Assembly: GCF_900109375.1 (NCBI RefSeq)
Contig: NZ_FOAB01000003.1
Location: 1-64,000, forward strand
Origin: Aquimarina amphilecti
GTDB taxonomy: Bacteria > Bacteroidota > Bacteroidia > Flavobacteriales > Flavobacteriaceae
DNA: 64,000 nt
Direction: 5' to 3'
The notes under the pieces were generated by a model that had not been told where the DNA came from, ran no database searches, and worked only from the letters and a program-made list of their open reading frames with translations. A program made the position numbers and the translations under genes. Shown here piece after piece: positions 8,941 through 17,466 of this stretch (position 1 is its first letter; every line of letters begins with the position of its first letter).

Positions 8941-9708
8941 ATGAGACGCGGTGGATTAAAAATAAGAATACTAATTGGTCTTGCTATTGTAGCTTTTGCT
9001 TTTATAAAAAAATGTAATAATAAAACTCTTAATGAATATACGGATAGAGTTCAGAATATTAATATGACCACGGATCAGGAAATTGCAATTGGACTTCAAA
9101 GCGAACCTGAAATGACTAGGCAACACGGAGGTTTATATCCTGATCAAAGACTTCAAAACTATGTAGACAATGTTGGCAATAAACTTGTAAACAACACAAT
9201 GGCTAGAGAATCTGATTATCGATATGAATTCCACCTCCTAGCTGACCCTAATACAATTAATGCCTTTGCATTACCAGGTGGTCAAATATTTATTACGTAC
9301 GCACTTTATTCTAAATTACAAAACGAAGATCAACTAGCTGGTGTTCTAGGGCATGAAATAGGACATGTTTTAGGTAGACACTCTGCCGAACGTATAGCAG
9401 AACATGAATTTTGGAAAACCATTTCTACAGGAGCTTCTGTAGGTGCTGATGCTGGTGGGCTGGTAAATGGGATAGGGCAAAATGTACTTTTAGGAAACGG
9501 TAGAGACGATGAGTTGGAAAGTGATAAACTAGGTGTTTTATTTATGATCAATTCTGGTTACAATCCACAAGAAATGATCGGTGTTATGCAGATTCTTAAA
9601 GCAGCAGGTGGACCCAATCGTACTCCAGAATTCCAAAGTACACATCCTGACCCTGATAATCGTATTGAAAAAATTGAAGAAGCTATTAGAGAATATAGCG
9701 GTCAATAA
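8941..9708 (+). CDS. M48-family membrane-anchored metallopeptidase
   Basis: A 255-residue zinc metalloprotease of the M48 (HtpX/Ste24/LoiP-like) type. It has an N-terminal membrane segment at 9-22. The zinc-binding motif HEIGH is at 138-142, and the third ligand is probably Glu191 in ELESDKLG. Upstream, NAFALPGGQIFITYAL (107-122) is the conserved beta strand and loop of this family. Family members act in periplasmic or envelope protein quality control. It is the last of four consecutive + strand hydrolase genes and is closed by a strong hairpin. Confidence 0.9.
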   Translation: MRRGGLKIRILIGLAIVAFAFIKKCNNKTLNEYTDRVQNINMTTDQEIAIGLQSEPEMTRQHGGLYPDQRLQNYVDNVGNKLVNNTMARESDYRYEFHLLADPNTINAFALPGGQIFITYALYSKLQNEDQLAGVLGHEIGHVLGRHSAERIAEHEFWKTISTGASVGADAGGLVNGIGQNVLLGNGRDDELESDKLGVLFMINSGYNPQEMIGVMQILKAAGGPNRTPEFQSTHPDPDNRIEKIEEAIREYSGQ

Positions 9709-9743
9709 AAACTTCGACTAGAAATATCTAATCGAAGTTTTTT
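9707..9743. terminator. Bidirectional terminator between M48 protease and ankyrin gene
   Basis: The arms AAAACTTCGA and TCGAAGTTTT, with a further inner TAGA/TCTA pairing, form a long stem. A T run follows on the + strand and A's precede it for the - strand. It sits between two convergent genes. Confidence 0.7.
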
Positions 9744-9764
9744 AGAGTTTTAATATTATATGTT

Positions 9765-10145
9765 TTAAGACATTTCCTTAAGCACATCCATCGCTTCTTT
9801 AGCATTAGCTAATTCGGCAAATTTCAATGCAGTATTCCCTTTATCGTCCTTAGCTTGAAGGTATGCTCCTTTTCCTATTAATAATCTTATGATATCAGCT
9901 CGGTTATACCTTGCAGCATACATTAAAGGTGTTTTTCCATCTAACCTTAGATTTACATCACTCCCCTCCTCTATCATTTTTGCTACAGTATCAAGATCTC
10001 CCTTAATAACTGCCATAAAAAAAGGATCTACTTTATTAATATTTAGCTCATAATTCTTACTATCACTAATCTTTACTTCTTCTGAAGCAAAGCCCACAGG
10101 TATAATGAACAGAATCATTAATGCCGTCATAATTGTTTTTCTCAT
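9765..10145 (-). CDS. Secreted ankyrin-repeat protein
   Basis: A 126-residue protein with a signal peptide (MRKTIMTALMILFIIPVGFA/S) and two to three ankyrin repeats: FFMAVIKGDLDTVAKMIEEG, then GKTPLMYAARYNRADIIRLL, then GNTALKFAELANAKEAMDVL. Ankyrin repeats are protein-binding scaffolds, and the partner is unknown. It is a single gene with long intergenic DNA upstream. Confidence 0.85.
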   Translation of the reverse strand: MRKTIMTALMILFIIPVGFASEEVKISDSKNYELNINKVDPFFMAVIKGDLDTVAKMIEEGSDVNLRLDGKTPLMYAARYNRADIIRLLIGKGAYLQAKDDKGNTALKFAELANAKEAMDVLKEMS

Positions 10146-10638
10146 AATGTTGTGAATTATTGAAGTTAGTATATTGATTTATTAATTTCCAAAATCATAA
10201 AAGAGATAACCTGTTATTTTACACCTACCTAATTTACAGAATTTTACCCAATAATAAACTTAAAAAATTATTAATATTATAAAAAATTAACATTTTAATA
10301 AAGAATATTTAAATTTACTGTTTTATGTTAAGTAAATCATTTACGTATAAAGAGCTAAATAATCATAGCCCATTTTACATATCTTAAAAATTCAATTATC
10401 ATCATTAAAACCTAACTAAATCTAAGAATTACCCATTTTTTATCTTGATCACTAAGATCTATTAATAGTTCTTCAAAAAAACGTCTATATAAAGCAGTTC
10501 AAGCTGCGATAAACTGCAAATAGGCAGCTGTAGATTTTTGTATGCGTCTATTCTATATTGTAATTTAGCCTATAATCATACGTATCGGCAATCAACTGAA
10601 TAAATGATTCAAAACATCAAATCATATACAGAAAAGAA
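10146..10638. other. 493-bp intergenic region upstream of gpmI
   Basis: No ORF found. Most of it is AT-only. The stretch 10494-10529 is less AT-rich and contains two mutually exclusive stems: GCAGTT (10494-10499) with AACTGC (10512-10517), and AGCTGC (10502-10507) with GCAGCT (10524-10529). It may be part of the gpmI leader, but I recognise no known riboswitch. Confidence 0.4.
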
Positions 10639-12159
10639 ATGAACAAAAAAGTAATCTTAATGATTCTGGATGGTTGGGGAACATCACCGGATCCTAAAGT
10701 TTCCGCAATCGATCATGCAAACACTCCATTTATTGATAATTTATATACAAAATACCCTAACGCTTCCTTAAGAACAGATGGATTGCATGTTGGACTTCCT
10801 GATGGACAAATGGGGAATAGTGAAGTTGGTCACATGAATCTTGGAGCAGGAAGAATAGTATATCAAGATTTAGCTAAAATTAATATGGCGATCAAAAATG
10901 ATACACTAAAAAATGAAAAAAACTTAATTAATGCCCTTAAGTATGCCAAAGAAAATAATAAAGATATTCATCTTTTAGGGCTGGTTAGTGACGGTGGCGT
11001 TCATTCGCACATAAATCATATAAAAGGATTATTAGATGTTGCCAATTCTGAAGGATTGAAAAACGTTTATTTACATGCTTTTACTGATGGGCGTGATGTA
11101 GATCCAAAATCTGGAATCAACCATATCAAGGAAATCCAACACTATATGGAAGAATCTACAGGAAAGCTAGCCTCCATTGTAGGACGTTATTATGCTATGG
11201 ATCGAGATAAACGATGGGAACGTGTTAAACTAGCTTATGATCTTCTTGTTAATGGAACAGGAACATCTACCACCAATGCAATTGAAAGCATACAAAAAAA
11301 CTACGATAATGATATCACAGATGAGTTTATTAAACCGATTGTTATAGAAGAAAACGAATCTCCTGTTGCTACGATTAAGAATGATGATGTTGTAATATTC
11401 TTTAATTTTAGAACAGATCGCGGTCGAGAACTCACAGAAATGCTTTCTCAATCAGATATGCACGAATATAATACTCATAAATTACCATTGTATTACGTTA
11501 CAATGACTAATTATGATGAAAACTTTAAAGGTATTGAAGTCATTTATGACAAAGATAATATTACCGAAACATTAGGAGAAGTATTATCTAAAGCCGGTAA
11601 AAAGCAGATTCGTATAGCGGAAACAGAAAAATATCCTCACGTTACATTTTTCTTTTCTGGAGGACAAGAAGAACCCTTTGAAGGTGAATCCCGAATTCTT
11701 AGAAATTCTCCAAAAGTTGCTACCTACGACCTTAAACCAGAAATGAGTGCATATGAACTAAAAGATGCATTAATTCCAGAGTTACAGAAAGGCGAAACAG
11801 ACTTTATATGCTTAAATTTTGCGAATGGCGATATGGTAGGTCATACGGGAGTTATGGAAGCTGCGATAAAAGCTTGTGAAGTGGTAGATGAATGTGTAAA
11901 AGATGTTGTAACAAGTGGATTAAAAAATGGATATACTACCATATTGATTGCTGATCATGGAAATTGTGAAACAATGATTAACCCAGATGGATCTCCTCAT
12001 ACAGCTCACACCACAAATCCTGTCCCTGTGATACTAATTGATAGTGATCATATTATGGTAAAAGATGGGGTTTTAGGTGATATTGCTCCAACAATTTTAG
12101 ATCTTATTGGTGTAAAACAACCAGAAGCGATGACCCAGAAATCTCTATTAAAGAAATAA
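10639..12159 (+). CDS. gpmI: 2,3-bisphosphoglycerate-independent phosphoglycerate mutase
   Basis: Interconverts 3- and 2-phosphoglycerate in glycolysis and gluconeogenesis, using Mn2+. At 506 residues it has normal family length. Visible motifs are the metal-binding DGWG at 11-14, the phosphorylated Ser61 in MGNSEVGHMNLGAGR, DGRDVDP in the phosphotransferase insert, and IADHGNCETM with TAHTTNPVP near the C-terminus. It stands alone between two long intergenic regions and is followed by a hairpin. Confidence 0.97.
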   Translation: MNKKVILMILDGWGTSPDPKVSAIDHANTPFIDNLYTKYPNASLRTDGLHVGLPDGQMGNSEVGHMNLGAGRIVYQDLAKINMAIKNDTLKNEKNLINALKYAKENNKDIHLLGLVSDGGVHSHINHIKGLLDVANSEGLKNVYLHAFTDGRDVDPKSGINHIKEIQHYMEESTGKLASIVGRYYAMDRDKRWERVKLAYDLLVNGTGTSTTNAIESIQKNYDNDITDEFIKPIVIEENESPVATIKNDDVVIFFNFRTDRGRELTEMLSQSDMHEYNTHKLPLYYVTMTNYDENFKGIEVIYDKDNITETLGEVLSKAGKKQIRIAETEKYPHVTFFFSGGQEEPFEGESRILRNSPKVATYDLKPEMSAYELKDALIPELQKGETDFICLNFANGDMVGHTGVMEAAIKACEVVDECVKDVVTSGLKNGYTTILIADHGNCETMINPDGSPHTAHTTNPVPVILIDSDHIMVKDGVLGDIAPTILDLIGVKQPEAMTQKSLLKK

Positions 12160-12170
12160 ATAACAAAAAA

Positions 12171-12204
12171 AAAGATGAGTATTATAATTGTAATACTCAT
12201 CTTT
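12171..12204 (+). terminator. Terminator after gpmI
   Basis: Fourteen-base arms AAAGATGAGTATTA / TAATACTCATCTTT with a 6-nt loop, starting 11 bp after the gpmI stop codon. Confidence 0.7.
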
Positions 12205-12537
12205 ATACTCTACTTATATTCTTATTTAACACAAAATACATAAATTAAATATTTTTGAAAAAATTAATATTGAATTTATCTTTTTAATGCATACGCTGAA
12301 CCTTGCGCTAAATCCTTAAGAAAAGTTATACATAGTTTAACATTCATCTGAAAAAAAGGGTTTAAATACTTCATAACTAATTGATTTTTAAATTATATAC
12401 CTAATTTACTAATTACTTATCTTCACAATAATATTTTTCGCTTAGTGAAATTTGAACTTAGATAAAAAGTCAATTATATAAGACGAAGCAAACCATCACT
12501 CCAACTAATAAAAATTTCATTTCAGTATCTTTAACAT

Positions 12538-12560
12538 ATTATTATAAATTTTATAATAAT
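12538..12560. repeat. AT-only 23-bp palindrome upstream of sigma factor gene
   Basis: Perfect 11-base arms ATTATTATAAA and TTTATAATAAT around one central T. The site ends 63 bp before the ECF sigma factor ATG. It could be an operator or a chance AT palindrome; base composition makes the second quite possible. Confidence 0.4.
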
Positions 12561-12623
12561 TATACGCAGCGAAATCCTACATTCTCAGTTATGATTTATG
12601 AGAGTAAGCACTAACCCTTATTC

Positions 12624-13190
12624 ATGAATAAAGAAGAGCAAGACAGACTGGTTAAAGCTTGTAAAAAGAATGACCGGGATGCTATGGAAAAAATATATAA
12701 TACTTTTATGCCCAGGATGCTTGCGGTAAGTTTTCGCTATTGTAAAAATCAATCAGATGCAAAAGATATTGTACAAGAAGCATTTATCAAGGTATTTAAA
12801 AATATAAAAAAATATAAGCATAACGGAACATTAGGGAGCTGGATTGAAAGAATTGTAGTCAATTGTGCAATTGATGACTGGCATAAGAGAAAAAAGACAA
12901 TCCTAATTGATAATTCAGAATTAATAGAAGAAAATGAAACGCAAGAATTAAACGATTTTGAAAAAAATCATTTTTCTCAGCAACTTTCTGCAGACAAATT
13001 AAGAATACTAATAAGTGAGTTACCTGAACAATATAGATATGTTTTAAACCTCTATGCTATTGAAGGATATTCACATAAAGAAATAGGGAAAATATTAAAG
13101 ATTAAAGAAAGTACATCTAGATCAAACTATACCAGAGCTAGAAAAAAACTTTTAGAAAATATGAGAGCTATCGGAATTGAAAAATACTAA
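12624..13190 (+). CDS. ECF-type RNA polymerase sigma factor
   Basis: A 188-residue sigma-70 family factor of the extracytoplasmic-function class. Region 2 runs from about 15 to 85 (YCKNQSDAKDIVQEAFIKVFKN then LGSWIERIVVNCAIDDWHKR). Region 4 is at about 130-183 (LPEQYRYVLNLYAIEGYSHKEIG with the ARKKLLENM recognition-helix end). It would direct transcription of a small regulon when released by its anti-sigma factor. The next gene starts within 24 bp and encodes the FecR-like partner. The usual TonB-dependent receptor is not adjacent. Confidence 0.93.
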   Translation: MNKEEQDRLVKACKKNDRDAMEKIYNTFMPRMLAVSFRYCKNQSDAKDIVQEAFIKVFKNIKKYKHNGTLGSWIERIVVNCAIDDWHKRKKTILIDNSELIEENETQELNDFEKNHFSQQLSADKLRILISELPEQYRYVLNLYAIEGYSHKEIGKILKIKESTSRSNYTRARKKLLENMRAIGIEKY

Positions 13191-13214
13191 TTGCTATCTC
13201 TAAATGAGAACCAG

Positions 13215-14312
13215 ATGAAAGAGGATAAAGACCTTTTAAAAGAGCTTTTAAATACAAAATTTAAAGACGATGTGATAGAATCGTCTGGGGAGAACTTTGA
13301 TCTAATTTTTGATGCCGTACAAGAAAAATCTGATGATAAAAACCTGTTTTATTGGTATACAGCTGGCTTCATACTTTTAATGATTATCGGTGTATGTACT
13401 ATATATTACATTAAAAACAGTAAAACATCAAACACAAATACAGAAATTACTAGTAAGGATACTATTTTCGACAATGAAAATAATAACCCTACAACAACTA
13501 CTGTTGATTCTATATCAGTTAAAAAGGAAGAAAACACACCAATCATTATCAAAAATGAGTCGGTTGAAGACTCAAATCAACTTCAAGAAGATTTAAGCAA
13601 CAAGCAAATAGATGTTACAACTTTAGAGCCTGAAGATGAAATCATTGAAAAAGGAGTTATTACAGTTACTTATACTGCATCCGAAAAATATGCATTTACA
13701 GAAAGGACAAAATACAATACATTGCCTGACTCAAGTACTATTGTAGTAAGAAAAAATAGTAAAGTGAACTTTACCGCTACCAAACAAGGGTATCGAAGAG
13801 CAGATATTACTGGTACGGTATTTTTAAATATTAATAAAGATGAATCCAAACCTTTCATACTTTTTGGAAAATATTGTAAAGTACAAATAACCGGAAATTC
13901 TTTTGCTATACATTCTGACACTACAGGAGATTTAATGACCTTAATTAAAGGGTCCGCAAAAGTAGTCCATAACAACACAAAAGAAGTGAAAATATTATCC
14001 CCTGGTCAGAGTTTACATATTAACAACAAAGAGATTTCTATTTTAGAAAAATCTCCAAATCGATTTGCTTGGAAAACCGGAAAACTATTTTATCAAAATG
14101 CTTCAGTAAATGAAATTATTAATGATCTTGGAACGAGCTATGATGCCAAAATCTTATTAAAAAGCTCTGATATATTAAATTGCAAATATTCTGGATCTTT
14201 TAAGAACAAAGATATTTCGCAAATACTAGAAAAACTTACCAAGTCCTTGACTTTGGAATTAACTAAAAAAGATGATTTATACATTATCTCCGGGAAAGGT
14301 TGTAATGAATAA
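13215..14312 (+). CDS. FecR-family anti-sigma factor (FecR + DUF4974)
   Basis: The membrane regulator partner of the upstream ECF sigma factor. I place the start at the ATG 13215; a TTG at 13191 directly abuts the sigma stop and is a less likely alternative. Using the ATG, residues 1-44 are cytosolic (sigma-binding), 45-66 are a membrane segment (YWYTAGFILLMIIGVC), and 70-170 are a low-complexity Asn/Thr/Glu-rich linker. The FecR domain follows (GDLMTLIKGSAKVVHN with VKILSPGQSLHIN), then the C-terminal DUF4974 (WKTGKLFYQNASVNEIINDL). FecR proteins sense a TonB receptor and release sigma. Here no receptor gene follows. Confidence 0.88.
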   Translation: MKEDKDLLKELLNTKFKDDVIESSGENFDLIFDAVQEKSDDKNLFYWYTAGFILLMIIGVCTIYYIKNSKTSNTNTEITSKDTIFDNENNNPTTTTVDSISVKKEENTPIIIKNESVEDSNQLQEDLSNKQIDVTTLEPEDEIIEKGVITVTYTASEKYAFTERTKYNTLPDSSTIVVRKNSKVNFTATKQGYRRADITGTVFLNINKDESKPFILFGKYCKVQITGNSFAIHSDTTGDLMTLIKGSAKVVHNNTKEVKILSPGQSLHINNKEISILEKSPNRFAWKTGKLFYQNASVNEIINDLGTSYDAKILLKSSDILNCKYSGSFKNKDISQILEKLTKSLTLELTKKDDLYIISGKGCNE

Positions 14313-14685
14313 GGACAGTCCAAAAATTTCATTGCAAGAAAAACCAAAGCTAAATACTAAAAAAAAGACCCTTACCCATAGATTTCCCAATACAAATGTC
14401 TGAAGGTTTCTAATCATGAAATGTTCTTATTAAATTATATGAATCTTTAGATATGTTATCCAAAAGATTTCTTTACTAACTATAAAGTAATATAACAAAT
14501 AAAGGTGTTAGAAACTCTTTTTATGGACACAACGTTTATCAAAATTATACGGATAAGATATATAACAATAATCTATTTTAAGGTAAATCAAGCATAAACC
14601 TAAGAAATTATTAAACTAAAAAGCATAAAAAAACCGTCTGTAAGTAGGTTTACAGACGGTTTCGGAATTTAACTAAACTACCTAT
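14313..14685. other. 373-bp intergenic region after fecR-like gene
   Basis: A short frame overlaps the fecR stop (ATG 14305 to TGA 14401-14403, 32 codons, lysine-rich), which could be the relic of a downstream gene start. The right end holds the terminator of the convergent lipoprotein gene. Nothing else is recognisable. Confidence 0.4.
14631..14662 (-). terminator. Strong terminator of the - strand lipoprotein gene
   Basis: Perfect 13-base arms AAACCGTCTGTAA / TTACAGACGGTTT with a 6-nt loop. On the - strand the stem is followed by a run of seven T's. It lies 24 bp after the stop of the lipoprotein gene. Confidence 0.85.
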
Positions 14686-15543
14686 TTATAAATCAAAAAC
14701 AATAGATTCTCCGTTATCACCAGTTAAAGTAACTTCTTTATCACAAGATCCATCTCCAAAATCAATATTAAAATTGACTCCAAAACTACTAGTAAAATCC
14801 AAAGCCCCTTGAACTGGATATTTCAAGAAATTAAATCGATTAAAACAAGCTACCTTGTAAACTAAAGGTGCGTTTGCCACAGACTCTGATTTCATAAAAT
14901 ATGTTTGCGTAATACCTTCTAGTAAAGAAGATTCTTCTAAAATAATAACCTCATCTGCGGTAAATCGATTTTCAAACGTGAAATTTCTATTTGTAGTATA
15001 ACGATACGAATCACCATTAGGTTCTGTAATAACTCCATCGATTATAACATCAAAAACTTTGGTCGTTCCAGTACTTAAGTCTGGATTTTGTTCTGCGACT
15101 CTATATCCATCAAACATATAACCTTCGTCTCCTCTAACGTTTTTAAACACTGTAGAATCTTTCCATTGCTCATTAAACACTCCTGCCACATAGTATTCTA
15201 ATTTACCGCTCCAATCATCAAATTGACATTGTTCTTCTGTATAGTTCAGAATCATTTTACTGTAATAATCATACTCTTCAAACCCAGATAAAGGAGTCTC
15301 TTCATTTGAAACTAACAATTCGATAGATACACAACTACTTTTAGAACTTTTAGAAGAACTTTGTACCTCATCAAAAGCTGCCTCAGAAATTAAATCAAAA
15401 CCATCCATTGCTCCATCTAGACTATGATACATTTCGAAATTTTCTTTATCGCTATTCTGGATAGATACGGTATCCTCTACATCCTCTACGGCACAACTTG
15501 CCATTAATCCTAATCCTACTGTACAAATCAATAATTTTTTCAT
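14686..15543 (-). CDS. Uncharacterised lipoprotein, paralogue of the 59-kb lipoprotein
   Basis: A 285-residue lipoprotein with signal MKKLLICTVGLGLMAS and lipid-accepting Cys17. The mature region is beta-rich with no known domain that I recognise. The C-terminus, FGDGSCDKEVTLTGDNGESI, closely parallels SYGDGSCDNKAIFTNSEGEE of the protein encoded at 58894-59724. The two also share an acidic segment after the lipobox and similar length. They form a small paralogous family anchored in the envelope. The gene is monocistronic and ends in a strong terminator. Confidence 0.85.
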   Translation of the reverse strand: MKKLLICTVGLGLMASCAVEDVEDTVSIQNSDKENFEMYHSLDGAMDGFDLISEAAFDEVQSSSKSSKSSCVSIELLVSNEETPLSGFEEYDYYSKMILNYTEEQCQFDDWSGKLEYYVAGVFNEQWKDSTVFKNVRGDEGYMFDGYRVAEQNPDLSTGTTKVFDVIIDGVITEPNGDSYRYTTNRNFTFENRFTADEVIILEESSLLEGITQTYFMKSESVANAPLVYKVACFNRFNFLKYPVQGALDFTSSFGVNFNIDFGDGSCDKEVTLTGDNGESIVFDL

Positions 15544-15867
15544 GGTTTACTTTTTTAATGAATATTATAACGCGTTTTCTATCTATTAAACCTGAAAAAC
15601 AAAAAACGCTGCGTATTTTTTCTTTTTTTTTTAAATCACGCATTTTATTTTCCCCAAAAACCCTAGATATAATAACACTTTCCATTGTTATATTTTTTTT
15701 CATAAAAAGTAAATTACATATCAAATTAATAATATTAAAAATCAAAAAAATCAAAAAACAATCTTTCCAAGAATACTCTGATGTATATTTCTATAAGAGA
15801 TTAAAACTTGTTCAATTGATCGAATCTTAATATTCTTTGTAAATTTGCCTTCCTTAATAAGGATACT
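15544..15867. other. 324-bp divergent intergenic region between lipoprotein gene and map
   Basis: The right end carries the map promoter (15816-15847). The rest is AT-rich with long A and T runs. Short frames exist on both strands, but they are low-complexity Ile/Lys/Phe-rich and not credible genes. Confidence 0.5.
15816..15847 (+). promoter_or_regulatory. Promoter of map (TTG -33, TAAATTTG -7)
   Basis: TTG at 15816-15818, a 21-bp spacer, and a perfect TAnnTTTG match (TAAATTTG) at 15840-15847 fit the Bacteroidetes sigma consensus. The predicted transcript starts about 15 nt before the ATG. Confidence 0.6.
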
Positions 15868-16686
15868 ATGATCATTACTAAAACACGTGAAGAAATTGAA
15901 TTAATGCGCGAAAGTGCTCTTATTGTTTCCAAAACACTTGGAATGCTTGCTCCTGAAGTAAAACCAGGAGTAACTACACTTCAGTTAGATAAACTAGCGG
16001 AAGAGTTTATTAGAGATCACGGAGCTATTCCCGGGTTTTTAGGATTATATGATTTTCCAAATACCTTATGTATGAGTCCTAATGCACAAGTAGTGCACGG
16101 TATTCCTAATAATACTCCGTTAGAAGAAGGAGATATCATTTCTATAGATTGTGGAGCAATTAAAAACGAATTTTATGGTGATCATGCGTATACTTTTCCC
16201 GTAGGAGAAATAGCGCCTGAAGTTGAACACTTACTTAAGATAACCAAAGAATCCTTATACAAAGGTATCGCCGAATTAAGAGTTGGAAAACGTGTAGGTG
16301 ATGTTGGGTATGCAATTCAAAAATTTACTGAAGAAGCTGGATACGGAGTGGTTAGGGAGCTTGTAGGACATGGGTTAGGTCGTAAAATGCACGAAGATCC
16401 AGAAATGCCCAACTATGGTCGACGCGGTAGAGGTAAAAAACTTATAGAAGGAATGGTCGTAGCTATAGAACCTATGACTAACATGGGAACGCGCCGAATA
16501 AAACAGTTAAGAGATGGTTGGACAATACTTACTGCAGATGGTAAACCAAGTGCTCACTTTGAACATGATGTAGCGATTATAGATGGTAAACCTGAAATTC
16601 TTTCTACATTTAAATACATTTATCAGGCATTAGGTATTGAATCTGATGAAGAAGATGCTTTTAGACAAGAATTATTAGCAGTTTAG
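15868..16686 (+). CDS. map: Type I methionine aminopeptidase
   Basis: Removes the initiator methionine from nascent proteins; a dimetal enzyme of the cytosol. At 272 residues it has usual type I length. The metal ligands can all be placed: Asp94 (ISIDCGA), Asp105 (YGDHAYTF), His168 (LVGHGLGRKMHE), Glu201 (AIEPM) and Glu232 (HFEHDVA). His77 (VVHGIP) is the conserved substrate-site histidine. It is co-transcribed with the methyltransferase gene 12 bp downstream. Confidence 0.97.
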   Translation: MIITKTREEIELMRESALIVSKTLGMLAPEVKPGVTTLQLDKLAEEFIRDHGAIPGFLGLYDFPNTLCMSPNAQVVHGIPNNTPLEEGDIISIDCGAIKNEFYGDHAYTFPVGEIAPEVEHLLKITKESLYKGIAELRVGKRVGDVGYAIQKFTEEAGYGVVRELVGHGLGRKMHEDPEMPNYGRRGRGKKLIEGMVVAIEPMTNMGTRRIKQLRDGWTILTADGKPSAHFEHDVAIIDGKPEILSTFKYIYQALGIESDEEDAFRQELLAV

Positions 16687-16698
16687 TTTTTTCCAAGA

Positions 16699-17466
16699 AT
16701 GAAAAAACTCTTCAAATTCATATTAAATACAATCCCAAGGCCATTATTAATTCGTTTGAGTTATGCTGTGAGACCTATAATTTCTTTTTTTCTTAAAGGA
16801 AATACATTTACAGATCCTATTGACGAAAAAAGTTTTTCTAAATTTCTCCCTTACGGATATGGTAATCAAAGAGATAATGTACTCTCTCCTTCTACCCTAT
16901 CTTTAGAGCGTCATAGATTGCTTTGGTTATATCTAAGAAACGAAACCGATTTTTTTACTGCTAAAGCTAAAGTATTGCATTTTGCTCCAGAACAAGCTTT
17001 TTATAAAAAGTTTAGAAATTTAAAAAATTTAGAATATACAACTACGGATCTCAACTCTCCTTTGGCAGATGTAAAAGCAGATATTTGTGATCTCCCATTT
17101 GACACTAACCAATATGACATCATATTTTGCAATCACGTTTTAGAGCACATTCCTGATGATACTAAAGCAATGCAAGAGCTATTAAGAGTTCTAAAACCAG
17201 GTGGTATGGCTATTCTTCAAATCCCACAAGATCTCAGCCGAGCTACTACTTTTGAAGATGACACTATCACTGACCCAAAAGAACGAGCACAAATTTTTGG
17301 CCAATATGATCACGTAAGAGTGTATGGAAGAGATTACTTTGATAAACTCCGTTCTATCGGTTTTCAAGTTAATGAAATCGATTATACCAATAAATTATCT
17401 AAAGAAAAAGTAATAAAATATTGTCTCGCTCCAGGAGAAATACTTCCCGTTTGCTATAAGGCATAA
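16699..17466 (+). CDS. Class I SAM-dependent methyltransferase
   Basis: A 255-residue methyltransferase with Rossmann motifs: motif I region VLHFAPEQAFYKKF (atypical, no GxGxG), acidic loop TTDLNSPLADVKADICDLPF, and motif IV FCNHVLEHIPDD, followed by LLRVLKPGGMAILQIP. The N-terminal 60 residues are basic and partly hydrophobic. The substrate is not predictable. It lies 12 bp after map, which is a conserved-looking pairing but does not reveal a function. Confidence 0.85.
   Translation: MKKLFKFILNTIPRPLLIRLSYAVRPIISFFLKGNTFTDPIDEKSFSKFLPYGYGNQRDNVLSPSTLSLERHRLLWLYLRNETDFFTAKAKVLHFAPEQAFYKKFRNLKNLEYTTTDLNSPLADVKADICDLPFDTNQYDIIFCNHVLEHIPDDTKAMQELLRVLKPGGMAILQIPQDLSRATTFEDDTITDPKERAQIFGQYDHVRVYGRDYFDKLRSIGFQVNEIDYTNKLSKEKVIKYCLAPGEILPVCYKA

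Larger units (their letters stand above)
12160..12623. other. 464-bp intergenic region between gpmI and ECF sigma gene
   Basis: Contains the gpmI terminator hairpin and, at 12538-12560, an AT-only 23-bp palindrome. No coding sequence is seen. The DNA is extremely AT-rich, and the rest shows nothing I can name. Confidence 0.5.

Noticed and set aside
13390..13596. Separate 68-residue gene inside the fecR-like gene
   Set aside because: Same-strand alternative frame fully inside a well supported gene; low-complexity and without family features.
15452..15830. Two overlapping ORFs between the lipoprotein and map
   Set aside because: Composition is Ile/Lys/Phe-rich from AT-rich DNA, they overlap each other on opposite strands and the map promoter lies inside; no domain or start context.
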